The translations under genes were made by a program, and so were the position numbers. From the NCBI GenBank assembly GCA_964531735.1, contig CAZHGD010000020.1, positions 1 to 61,229 of the forward strand: 61,229 nt of DNA. The letters are read 5' to 3'. Origin of the DNA: CAZHGD01 sp964531735 (GTDB lineage: Bacteria; Armatimonadota; UBA10988). Below the pieces are notes generated by a model that was not told the origin of the DNA, did no database searches, and saw only the letters and a list, made by a program, of their open reading frames with translations. Below are positions 50,970 through 59,569 of this stretch, piece by piece (positions within the stretch are counted from its first letter, which is position 1; every line of letters begins with the position of its first letter).

Positions 50970-52109
50970 ATGAACCTGCTCGCTTCGCTCCACGGACCCG
51001 TGGTGCATTGTCCGTTGCTGCGCCGGCCCGCCGCGGAGCCCGACGGCGCTTTGCCCACCGACTACCGCGCCCTGGTGCGTGATCTCCACCGTCGCGCCGC
51101 CGGGCGCCGGCAGCCGCTGAACGGCACCTTCGAGATCACGGCGCGCTGCCCGTTGCAGTGCCGCATGTGCTACATCCGCCAGGACGACGCGGCGCTGCCG
51201 GCCGACCTGCCGGCGGACACCTGGGTGTCGCTCGGGCGCGAGGCGGCGGCGCACGGCATGGTCTACCTGACCCTCACGGGCGGCGAAGTGCTCCAGCGGC
51301 CGGACTTCTTCGACCTCTACGAGCCGCTGCATGACCTCGGGCTGGTGCTCACGCTCCTGACCAACGGCACGCTGCTCAGCCCGGCGATCGCCGACCGCCT
51401 GGCGGCGCGACCGCCCGTGGTACTCACCATCTCCATCTACGGCGCCAGCCCGGAGACGTACGCCGCGGTCACCGGCTCAGCCGGCGGCTTCGAGCAGTGC
51501 TGCGCCGGCATCGAACGACTGCTCGCGCGCGGCCTGCGTCCCTTCCTGAAGCTGACCATGACGCGGCAGAACGTCGCCGACTTGCCGGTGCTCCAGCGGA
51601 TGGCCGCTGACTGGGGCGTTCAGTTGGTGGCCGGCTGGATGCTCACCAAACGGCTCGACGGCGCGCCGTCGGACGCCGTGGCCTGCCGGCTCAGCCCCGC
51701 CGAGTGCATCGCCATCGAGGCCGCCGACCCGCCGACCGCCACCGAATGGGCCGAGACGGCCAAGCACGAGGCGCAGGTCGCCCAGGCCTACTCCGAGAAC
51801 TACTTCTGCCATGCCGGCAAGGCGGCCTTCGCCATCGGTCCGACCGGCCTGATGAGCGGCTGCGCCGACCTGCCGCTGCCCGCCGCGAGACCCCTCGAGA
51901 CGGGCTTCGCGGCCGCCTGGGAAGCGGTCCAGCGCTTCACCGACGACGCGCCGCCGCTGTGCGCCCAGTGCCGCGAATGCGAACTCCTGGCCTACTGCCC
52001 GCGCTGCCCGTCGTGGTCGTGGGTCGAGACGGACACGCTGGACCAGCCCGTACCTTACCTGTGCGGTATCGCTCGCGCGCGGCGCGCCCGCTACGCCACC
52101 GACGCCTGA
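50970..52109 (+). CDS. Radical SAM/SPASM protein, RiPP-maturase type (B)
   Basis: The 379-aa paralogue of enzyme A has the Cys triad in ITARCPLQCRMCYIRQ (Cys60, 64, 67), LTLTGGEVLQRPDFF and TNGTLL. SPASM cysteines lie in NYFCHAGKAA, MSGCADLP and CAQCRECELLAYCPRCPSWS...YLCGI. It has an N-terminal extension of about 24 residues (LASLHGPVVHCPLLRRP) absent from A, containing one more Cys and a His. The Shine-Dalgarno at ATG 50970 is weak. It follows the peptide gene by 69 bases. Presumably A and B act in sequence, or on different residues, of the same peptide. Confidence 0.88.
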   Translation: MNLLASLHGPVVHCPLLRRPAAEPDGALPTDYRALVRDLHRRAAGRRQPLNGTFEITARCPLQCRMCYIRQDDAALPADLPADTWVSLGREAAAHGMVYLTLTGGEVLQRPDFFDLYEPLHDLGLVLTLLTNGTLLSPAIADRLAARPPVVLTISIYGASPETYAAVTGSAGGFEQCCAGIERLLARGLRPFLKLTMTRQNVADLPVLQRMAADWGVQLVAGWMLTKRLDGAPSDAVACRLSPAECIAIEAADPPTATEWAETAKHEAQVAQAYSENYFCHAGKAAFAIGPTGLMSGCADLPLPAARPLETGFAAAWEAVQRFTDDAPPLCAQCRECELLAYCPRCPSWSWVETDTLDQPVPYLCGIARARRARYATDA

Positions 52110-52140
52110 TCGCTCGGCCCGGCCGCCGCGCCGAGCTCGG

Positions 52141-54894
52141 CTAGGGCGTCAGCGCGAACCACCGGGTCTCGCCGCGCTTCATCGCCAGCCGGATCTCCGT
52201 CGCCCGCTCCGCCAGCACGCGGTGACTGGTCAGGTCCTCGACGCGCGACGGCCCGGCCAGCGTGACCACCTTGTCGCCGTCGTACAGCGCATGGATGGTG
52301 GCGATGTGCTGGTTGGCATACACCGCGTCGCCAGGCTCAGCCGCCACCCAGGCGCCGGCCAACCGCGCCAGCCGGTTGGCCAGCTCATCGCTCAGCCCCA
52401 GACCGCCGAAGTAGACCGCGCGCCAGGTGCCTTGCTCCTTGATGGCCGCCACCGGCACGCCGGCCGCCGTGACACCGATGGGCGCCGCCGCCGGATCGTC
52501 CACGGCGAACGCCGGGCCGCTCAACCCACAGATGCTCAACGTGCCGAGCGTACCCAGCGGCGAGGTGGCCGCGGGCGGCAAGGGCGCCAGGAGCGTGTCG
52601 CCCGGCAGTGCCCGCACCTTGAGGTTGGTTACTTCGCCGATGGCGGCGGCCGGATCGGCTGCCCCGATGACGCCCGGCGCATGGACGAAGACGAGCGTCT
52701 TGCCGTCACGCTTCAAGGCGTTGATCGCCCGCCGCACCGCTGGCCGCAGGTGGTATGAGGCCACGAACACGTAGAGGCGGTAGTCGGGCAGCTTCGGGTT
52801 GGCCACGTCATCCAGCAGGTAGTGGTGGTAAGGCACGCCGGAGGTGTTGAGGTGGTGGACCTGCCGTACCACGGCCTCGTAGCTGACGCGGCCCATCTGC
52901 GGCTCGGCGACGTAGTCGAAGCTCTGCTCATCGGAGAACACGGCCACGTCGGCCCGCGGACGCGCCGCGCAGGCCAGGTCACGCGCGAAGGCGGCCCGGG
53001 CCTCCGCGACGCCCGCCATGATGCCGTCATCGCGGAACCAGCCGCCGTCCATGTCGTACCACCAGGTCCCGTGCCCGGCGGCCAGCGTCATGCCACTCTC
53101 GCGCCGAACCATCGCGTTGTGATCGGCGGCCGTCGGGGCCCGACCCACCGAGCGGTCGTACTCCTCGCCCACCGCACCCGACAGCCACGAGCGCAGGTCC
53201 TGCTCGGCCAGCCAGATACGCTGATGGAGCGCCACCGAGCCCCAGGTGGAATGCGGCGCGCCGTGCTCGCCGGGCATCCGCACCCCGTAGGCCGTCGGCC
53301 CGGACAGGTAGTCGACATCGCGGCAGCGCAGCAGGCGGCCGAGCGCGTAGTGGCTGTCCACCGCCGCGGGCATGTCCTCCCAGTAGGTGCCGACCAGCAA
53401 CCGGCCGCCGCTCTCCTCTTTGATGATGCCAGCGTAGTGGGCAATGGTGTCGACTGTGCCTTCGCTGTAGAACCGACGGTAGTCGGCGATGTCCTGCTGG
53501 TCCGGCGCCGACCGCCAGAAGCCGGGCGCCAGGCGGCGCTCACCTGCCGGAATGGCCGCGGTCTCGAAGGTCGCCTGCGGCTGCCGCCAGGCCTGCCTCA
53601 GTGCCGGCTCGTCGCCATACCGCTCGCGCAGCCAGCGGCGAAAGGCCTGTTGCGACGCCGGGCAGTAGTCCATGACGTGGCCCGGCTTGGCCCAGGCGAA
53701 GAACTGCCCATCGTTCAGACCGGCCACGTGGTAGCCGATCACGGCTCTGCCGGCGTCGCTGCGCGCCATGAAACGCAACAGCTCGCGGATGGCGGCGCCG
53801 GTCTCCTTACGCAGGGCCGCCGACACCAGTGACGGCCCGTAGCGCTCGCCTTTCCTGGGCTCGCGGCCATAGTCGATCGGGTGCATGGCGACCACGGCCT
53901 TGGCACCGTTCTGGTCGCACGCCACGTCGTCTGGGTGCTCGGCGCCCCAGTCGCGGTACGGGTCGGTGCCGAAGTAGAACAGGATCTGGCCCTCTGGATC
54001 GACGCGCAGCACGCGCCAGACCAGATCCTCGACCTTGCTGAAGTCGTAGCGGTTCGGTCCCAGCCACGGACAGCCATGGCCGTAGACGCCGGCGCCCAGG
54101 ACCAGGGGCACGAGGTAGACGCGCACACCGGCGCGGCGGAAGTCGGCGACCTGGGCCAGGTACGGGTTGTGGAACGGACCCACATAGAAGCAGGCCGGCG
54201 TCACCTGGTCACCGATGACGAACCGCGGCCGCTCGCCGCGCAGCTCGACGCGCGCGGTCACCGGCTGGCGCCGTGCCACCGCGGCCTTGGCCGCCTCGAG
54301 CGGCGGCAGCGGCTCGGCCACCGGCTTCTCGTAGCGCGGCCGATAGCTCGCGGCGCCGGGCTTGAGTTCGACCACCGCAACGTCGTCGAAGGTGACCTCG
54401 ACCGGCGCGCGAGCAATCACGATCTGGATACGGAGGCGCGTGTTGCCCGGCCGGATGTGGACCGGCGTAGCCAGCGTCACCCAGCCGTCGCCGCTGTAGT
54501 ACGGCCGCACCGCACCGAAGGCATTCGGCAGGTCCCACGGCGCATCGGCGGCCTTGTACTGGCTCAGCATGAAGTAGATGGCGGCTTTGGACGGGCGCCG
54601 CACCTGCACCGAGCAGCGCACTTCGTAGTCGCGGTCACTCGCCACCTCGACCATCGGCCCGGTGACCAGGCTATAGCCGCCCGCGTTGGTCTTGCGCACG
54701 GTCAGCGCCCGCTGACCGGTGTGCGCCCGGTCGGGCGACCAGACCCAGTCGCCCTGGCCGCCCTCCGAGGTCGACACTTGCCAGCCCGTTGGCCCGTCAC
54801 GACCATCCTCGAAGCCACCGTTGGCAACGGCCGGACCGGCCCACAGTGGCCGGGCCACCACCAACCACAGCACCCACCGCGACCACCGCTTCAC
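52141..54894 (-). CDS. Secreted GH42-like/beta-galactosidase-like protein with N-terminal CBM
   Basis: The 917-aa protein has a signal peptide (residues 1-25), a beta-sandwich CBM-like domain (about 25-185) and a large TIM barrel (about 225-640). A Rossmann-like GH42 trimerisation domain (about 640-760, VAVFSDEQSFDY) and a small C-terminal beta domain follow. In GH42 the acid/base Glu sits in an NE motif after strand 4; here the matching segment is GYHVAGLNDGQFF, with Asp instead. A Glu in IWLAEQDLRSWL could be the nucleophile. GTG 54894 overlaps the upstream stop by one base (TAGTG), so the two are coupled. Confidence 0.72.
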   Translation of the reverse strand: MKRWSRWVLWLVVARPLWAGPAVANGGFEDGRDGPTGWQVSTSEGGQGDWVWSPDRAHTGQRALTVRKTNAGGYSLVTGPMVEVASDRDYEVRCSVQVRRPSKAAIYFMLSQYKAADAPWDLPNAFGAVRPYYSGDGWVTLATPVHIRPGNTRLRIQIVIARAPVEVTFDDVAVVELKPGAASYRPRYEKPVAEPLPPLEAAKAAVARRQPVTARVELRGERPRFVIGDQVTPACFYVGPFHNPYLAQVADFRRAGVRVYLVPLVLGAGVYGHGCPWLGPNRYDFSKVEDLVWRVLRVDPEGQILFYFGTDPYRDWGAEHPDDVACDQNGAKAVVAMHPIDYGREPRKGERYGPSLVSAALRKETGAAIRELLRFMARSDAGRAVIGYHVAGLNDGQFFAWAKPGHVMDYCPASQQAFRRWLRERYGDEPALRQAWRQPQATFETAAIPAGERRLAPGFWRSAPDQQDIADYRRFYSEGTVDTIAHYAGIIKEESGGRLLVGTYWEDMPAAVDSHYALGRLLRCRDVDYLSGPTAYGVRMPGEHGAPHSTWGSVALHQRIWLAEQDLRSWLSGAVGEEYDRSVGRAPTAADHNAMVRRESGMTLAAGHGTWWYDMDGGWFRDDGIMAGVAEARAAFARDLACAARPRADVAVFSDEQSFDYVAEPQMGRVSYEAVVRQVHHLNTSGVPYHHYLLDDVANPKLPDYRLYVFVASYHLRPAVRRAINALKRDGKTLVFVHAPGVIGAADPAAAIGEVTNLKVRALPGDTLLAPLPPAATSPLGTLGTLSICGLSGPAFAVDDPAAAPIGVTAAGVPVAAIKEQGTWRAVYFGGLGLSDELANRLARLAGAWVAAEPGDAVYANQHIATIHALYDGDKVVTLAGPSRVEDLTSHRVLAERATEIRLAMKRGETRWFALTP

Positions 54895-56549
54895 TACAGG
54901 TCTCCACCTCCGCTGACTTGCCCAATGGTGAAGCTCTTCCTGCCGAGCACCTTACCGCCGGCGGTGACGGTCACCTGGTACGCGCCCGGTGCCAGGTTGC
55001 CCTGGTTGGCGCTGATGCCGAACGACACCCAGCCGGTGCCGCCGCACTGACGCTCCGACCGGATGACCTCCTTGCCGTCGCGCGCCCACACCGCGGTCAC
55101 GGTGGTGCCGGGCGGCAGGTCTCGGTACTCCAGCGCGCACGAGACCTTAGGCGCCTGGGCGAAATGGTCGGTGGCGCCTTGCACCTGTCCCTGCGAGGCG
55201 CCGGTGCCGACCTTCAGGCCACCGACATCCGCCTGCGCCTGGGCGCCCGGTGGCAGCGGCGCGCGACCCAGGCCGCGCTGGGCGTAGCCGTTCCAGACGT
55301 CGCCGCCCGCGGCCATGGCCTGCCTCAGCCGCTGATACTCCAGCCCCTCCGGCGTCTGGTCGTAGCCCAGTTCACGTTGCTTGGCCTCGACATACGCCTT
55401 CCACGCCGCATCGCCGCCGGCCAGCGCCGCCCGCATCCGCTTCAGCTCTCGGCCGGTCGGCGTGTCTTCGTAGCCCAGGTCGCGCAGCGTCTTCTCCACC
55501 TCGGCGCGCCACTTGGCATCCTCCTCCGACTGCTCCTGCGCCTGGTCGGAGGCCGACTGCCGGAACGTGCCGCTGACCACCAGACCGCGGTGGCCGCCGC
55601 CCATCGAGTAGCGCCCGTCCAGTCGCACGCTGAAGCCGCCGCGCTTGCAGTGACGCGGGACGGTCACGCTGACGCTGTAGGGCGCCGAGTTCGGCTCGGT
55701 CTCGTGAACGCGGTAGTACTTGTACTCCTTGCGCTGGTCGTCCGCCCAGACGATGACCGTGATGTCCGCGCCGAAGCCACCCACCGCGTAGGTGCCGCTC
55801 ACGGTGAGTGTCGCGTCAGCGGTCAGCACGCCCTCGGCGTGCGTTCGCGTGGTGGTGAACCCGCCCTGGTCCTTCGGCGCGCCGACGGTGGCCCCGCTCA
55901 CCTGGTACCAGATCCGCAAGCCGTTGAACGAGACATCGACGGGAAACACACCCGACGGCGCGGCGCCCGGAGTCAGGTCCACGCCGCTGGAGGCCATCTC
56001 GTACTCGAGCCACGGCGCCACGCGCCCGAAGGTGCGCTCGAACCAGTTGCGCGCCTCGAACGGACCGGAGTTGAGGTAGTCGACCAGCGCCTGCGTGTGC
56101 TCACCCGGCGGGTTGTCCATGGGGCAGAGGCCGCGCGCGAACAACTGCGACAGCATCACCCGCTGCGCGAAGTTCAGGTCATCGGTGGGCTGCCGTCGCA
56201 GGTAGTTGAGGTAGGCCCGCCAGAACTGGTTCGGGCGCGGCGGCTCGGGCCAGCGGCGCAGCGCCTGCATCCGGCGGACCATCATCCGGTCGGCCCAACT
56301 CAGTCCGCCCGGGCTCTGGCGTTTGGCCCGAACGTAGTCGTGGAAGCGCTGGTGTACCGGCAGCATCCCGCGGAAGCGGTAGCCCGGCCGATCGGTCCGA
56401 TCCCAGTTGAACCGGTCGGGATCGGGCAGCACCGCCGACCACGGCCGGCCCGGCGTGGCCATGATCCCTTCGTCTGCCTGCGCCCGGACCGTGCCGGCAG
56501 ACACCAGCAGCACGGCCAGCAGGCACCCACACCGCGTCGGTGCAGCCAT
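54894..56549 (-). CDS. Secreted protein of unknown family, tandem paralogue 2
   Basis: The 551-aa protein has a signal peptide (ending about TVRAQA), an N-terminal helical part (GRPWSAVLPDPDRFNWDR) and a central beta domain with GGFSVRLDGRYSMGGGHRG. A charged helical stretch (EEDAKWRAEVEKTLRDLGY) and a C-terminal Ig-like domain ending GRKSFTIG follow. The preceding gene on this strand encodes a close paralogue of the same architecture. No enzymatic motif is recognised; it could be a carbohydrate- or surface-binding protein working with the downstream GH42-like enzyme, to which it is translationally coupled. Confidence 0.72.
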   Translation of the reverse strand: MAAPTRCGCLLAVLLVSAGTVRAQADEGIMATPGRPWSAVLPDPDRFNWDRTDRPGYRFRGMLPVHQRFHDYVRAKRQSPGGLSWADRMMVRRMQALRRWPEPPRPNQFWRAYLNYLRRQPTDDLNFAQRVMLSQLFARGLCPMDNPPGEHTQALVDYLNSGPFEARNWFERTFGRVAPWLEYEMASSGVDLTPGAAPSGVFPVDVSFNGLRIWYQVSGATVGAPKDQGGFTTTRTHAEGVLTADATLTVSGTYAVGGFGADITVIVWADDQRKEYKYYRVHETEPNSAPYSVSVTVPRHCKRGGFSVRLDGRYSMGGGHRGLVVSGTFRQSASDQAQEQSEEDAKWRAEVEKTLRDLGYEDTPTGRELKRMRAALAGGDAAWKAYVEAKQRELGYDQTPEGLEYQRLRQAMAAGGDVWNGYAQRGLGRAPLPPGAQAQADVGGLKVGTGASQGQVQGATDHFAQAPKVSCALEYRDLPPGTTVTAVWARDGKEVIRSERQCGGTGWVSFGISANQGNLAPGAYQVTVTAGGKVLGRKSFTIGQVSGGGDL

Positions 56550-56644
56550 GGTCTGTACTCCGCGACCAGACGTCGCTCAGAGCACCCACCGCGCGACCAT
56601 GTCATCGACCAACCAGGTGGCCAAGGCCACCACGCACTCGCCGC

Positions 56645-58309
56645 CTAGCCCTCACCACTGGGCTGCCCGATGGTGAAGCTCTTGCGTCCAAGCACCTTGC
56701 CACCGGCCGCAATGGTGACCACATAGGCGCCCGGCGCCAGGCTGCCCTGCTTGGCGCTGATGCCAAACGACACCCAGCCGCTGCCGCCGCACTGCCGCTC
56801 CGACCGGGCCACCTCCTGACCGTCGCGCGTCCAGACGGCCGTGACCGGCGTGCCCGCGGGCAAGTCCTTGTAGTCCAGCGCACAGGACACCTTCGGCGCC
56901 TGGTCGAAGTGATCGGCAGCGCCCTGCACCTGACCTTGCGCGGCGCTGGTGCCCACCTTCAGACCGCCGACGTCCGGCAGCGCCTTGGCGTCGTCGGGCA
57001 ACGGCGTGCTGCCCAGGCCCTTCTGCGCGTACTGGTTCCACTGGTCGCCGCCAGCCGCCATGGCCTGCTTCAGCCGCCCGAACTCCTGACCCTCGGGCGA
57101 CCGATCGGGTCCCAGTTCGCGCGCCCGGCGGTCACAGAAGGCGCGCCAAGCTGCGCCGCCGGCTGCGGCCGCGGCGCGCATCGCCTTCAGCTCCTTGCCC
57201 TCCGGCGTGTCCTCGTAGCCCAGGTTCTTGAGCGTCCTCTCCACCTCCGCGCGCCACTTGGCGTCCTCCTCCGACTGCTCCTGCACCTTGTCGCTCGCCG
57301 ACTGCTTGAAGGTGCCACTGACGATCAGGCCCCGGTGACCGCCGCCCATCGAGTAGCGGCCGTCCAGGCGCACGCTGAACCCGCCTTGCTTGCAGTGGGC
57401 CGGAATCGGCACGCTGACGCTGTAGGCGGCCTCGCTGGTGTACGTACCGCCTTTGTTGGTCTGCTCCAGGTAGTGCTTGTACTCCTTGCGCTGGGCATCG
57501 GCCCAGACCACCACCGTGATGTCGGCGCCGAAGCCGCCCACGGAGTACCGGCCCGTCACGCTCAACGTCCCCGTGGCGTTGATGGTGCCGACGGCATGGG
57601 TGCGCGTGTTGGTGAACCCGCCGCGGTCGGTCGCCGCGCCCAGCGTCGCGCCGGTGACGTTGTACCAGATGCGCAGCCCGTTGAACGTGCCGTCCACTGG
57701 GAAGACGCCGGTGGGCGGGGCGCCTTGCCCCGACATGTCGATGCCGCCGGCCGCCATCTCGTACTCCAGCCAGGGCTCCACGCGGCCCATGATGCGCTGG
57801 AACCAGTTCCGGGCTTCGAACGGCCCGGAGTTGAGGTAGCGAATCAGGTCGGGCGTATGCGGGCTGGGCGGCGTGTCCATCGGGCACAGGCCACGCGCGA
57901 ACAACTCCGACAACATCAGCCGCTCGGCGTAGGTCAACTCATCGGTGGGCCGCGACCGCAGGTAGTTGATGTAGGCCGTCCAGAAGCGGTTCGGCCGCGG
58001 CGCCTCGGGCCAGCGGCGCGCGCCTTGCAGGTAGCGAATCATCATCTGCTCGGCGCCGGTCAACTGGGCGCCGCTACGGCGCCGGGCCTGGATGTAGTTG
58101 TAGAACCGCTGCTGCAGCGGCAACATGCCCCGGTACCGGTAGCCCGGGCGCTGCTGGCGGTTCCAGTCGAACTTCTCGGGATTCGGCAGGATGGCCGACC
58201 ACGGTCGACCCGGCGTGTACTCGATCCCGTCCTGCCCCCAAGCGGGGGCCAGCCAGCCGAGCGCCAGCCCGGCCAGCAGCACAGCAGACCGCCATCGGTG
58301 TGTCGTCAC
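56645..58309 (-). CDS. Secreted protein of unknown family, tandem paralogue 1
   Basis: The 554-aa protein is collinear with paralogue 2: signal peptide (WRSAVLLAGLALGWLAPAWG), GRPWSAILPNPEKFDWNR, the GGFSVRLDGRYSMGGGHRG block, EEDAKWRAEVERTLKNLGY and the C-terminal GRKSFTIG. Similarity is strongest in the C-terminal Ig-like domain and in the central beta domain. GTG 58309 with GGAGGAG upstream is the start; the longer frame has no signal peptide. With paralogue 2 and the GH42-like gene it forms a three-gene minus-strand operon (gap 95 bases, then overlap). I do not recognise the family. Confidence 0.75.
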   Translation of the reverse strand: MTTHRWRSAVLLAGLALGWLAPAWGQDGIEYTPGRPWSAILPNPEKFDWNRQQRPGYRYRGMLPLQQRFYNYIQARRRSGAQLTGAEQMMIRYLQGARRWPEAPRPNRFWTAYINYLRSRPTDELTYAERLMLSELFARGLCPMDTPPSPHTPDLIRYLNSGPFEARNWFQRIMGRVEPWLEYEMAAGGIDMSGQGAPPTGVFPVDGTFNGLRIWYNVTGATLGAATDRGGFTNTRTHAVGTINATGTLSVTGRYSVGGFGADITVVVWADAQRKEYKHYLEQTNKGGTYTSEAAYSVSVPIPAHCKQGGFSVRLDGRYSMGGGHRGLIVSGTFKQSASDKVQEQSEEDAKWRAEVERTLKNLGYEDTPEGKELKAMRAAAAAGGAAWRAFCDRRARELGPDRSPEGQEFGRLKQAMAAGGDQWNQYAQKGLGSTPLPDDAKALPDVGGLKVGTSAAQGQVQGAADHFDQAPKVSCALDYKDLPAGTPVTAVWTRDGQEVARSERQCGGSGWVSFGISAKQGSLAPGAYVVTIAAGGKVLGRKSFTIGQPSGEG

Positions 58310-58434
58310 GTTCGCTCCTCCAGCGGCAGAGCCGCACGCCACCCACCGGAGCGACCATGTCCGCCCGCACCCACCCGCGAGCGACACTTCCCCGATAGAC
58401 GGCCGACTGCGGCTCGCCGTTCCATGCCCAGCAG

Positions 58435-59382
58435 CTATGGCGCCGGTTCTGCAGTTGGCGCGTACGCCCCATATCGGCGCACCGCCTCATGGAAGGCCAC
58501 CACGGCCGCCCAGTTCACCTCGTCGGTCAGCGTGTGGCACGGCGCCGCGATGTAGCCACCGCCTGGCGCCATGGTGACGAGGGTTCCGCGCACACCGGCG
58601 ACCACCTGCTCGGGCGTCGTCCGCGCCAGCACGCTCTGGGCACCGACGCCGCCCCAGAAGGCGAGGTCCCGCCCGAACTCGCGCTTGAGCTGCGACAGGT
58701 CCATCGTCTCGGCCTGAACCGCTTCCAGCACGTCGATACCAAGCTCGATCAGGTCGCCGACCAGCGGCGTCACATGACCGCAGCAGTGGAACGCGATGCG
58801 CACGCCTGGCTGCCGCGAGCGGATGTGCGCCACCAGCGCCTGGTGGCGCGGACGGTACCAGCGCCGGTAGTCGGCCGGGCTCATCACCAACGACCGCTGC
58901 GTACCGAGATCGTCGCCCATCCAGACGAGGTCGCAACCCGCCTCGGCATAGGCGCCGTAGACCGACGCCTTCCACTCCACAATGCGATCGAGCACGCGAC
59001 CCAGCCCGACCGGGTCGTCGTATGGCGCCAGCAGCGTCTCGGCATCGCCGAGCCAGTGCTTCGCCTGCTCGAACACACCGCAGGCGTAGCCGCCGCACAC
59101 GGCCAGGCCGCGCGCCTGGAGCGCGGCCACCTGCGTGGCCACCGCGGCGATGGCCCCCGCGTCGGGCTGCGGTGTCCACTGGTCGTCCGGCACGCCGTCG
59201 GGCCGCGCCGGCAGCGCCAGGTACACATAGCGCACATCGTGCCCGAAGTACTCGGCGAAGTCATCCGCCCCGTGTTCAGCCTGCAGCCGCGCCACACATT
59301 CGGGGCTCGGCCGCAGGTTGTGCGGCACGCGGTCGGGCTCACGGTGCGCGATGGTGGTCAGGACGCGGGCGCGGCTGGTCAT
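58435..59382 (-). CDS. Uroporphyrinogen decarboxylase (URO-D)-like protein
   Basis: The 315-aa TIM barrel protein has the URO-D superfamily layout (IAHREPDRVPHNL at the start; FHCCGHVTPLVGDLIELGIDVLEAV in the second half). The decarboxylase substrate motifs of HemE are not intact. FHCCGHV contains His-Cys-Cys, reminiscent of the zinc site of corrinoid methyltransferases such as MtaA/CmuA-type enzymes, so a methyltransferase role is possible. ATG 59382 is chosen on alignment. A -10-like TATACT lies at 59415-59410 on this strand, without a clear -35. Confidence 0.8.
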   Translation of the reverse strand: MTSRARVLTTIAHREPDRVPHNLRPSPECVARLQAEHGADDFAEYFGHDVRYVYLALPARPDGVPDDQWTPQPDAGAIAAVATQVAALQARGLAVCGGYACGVFEQAKHWLGDAETLLAPYDDPVGLGRVLDRIVEWKASVYGAYAEAGCDLVWMGDDLGTQRSLVMSPADYRRWYRPRHQALVAHIRSRQPGVRIAFHCCGHVTPLVGDLIELGIDVLEAVQAETMDLSQLKREFGRDLAFWGGVGAQSVLARTTPEQVVAGVRGTLVTMAPGGGYIAAPCHTLTDEVNWAAVVAFHEAVRRYGAYAPTAEPAP

Positions 59383-59521
59383 CTGGGCTGACCTTGACGA
59401 TAGGGCGACAGTATAGCAGACCGCCAGGACCTGCCTGCGCCGCGACAGCGCTGCTTGCCCAGCTCGGCCTCCCATGCAGCTCGCCCCATTCCAGGCTGAT
59501 CCGCATTCTCAACCGTAGCCC

Positions 59522-59550
59522 TTGAAGCACACGACACGACACGCTACTAT
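59522..59550 (+). promoter_or_regulatory. Promoter of the HD/GHKL-ATPase gene
   Basis: TTGAAG (59522-59527), a 17-base spacer and TACTAT (59545-59550) lie 20 bases before ATG 59570. Confidence 0.6.
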
Positions 59551-59569
59551 CTTGATGAGGGCCGCCGTG

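Noticed and set aside
58435..59382. Assignment as hemE
   Set aside because: The fold is URO-D-like, but the HemE substrate motifs are not intact.
59394..59417. TTGACG and TATAGC on the plus strand before the HD/ATPase gene
   Set aside because: The spacer is only 12 bases; the TTGAAG-N17-TACTAT pair nearer the gene is better.
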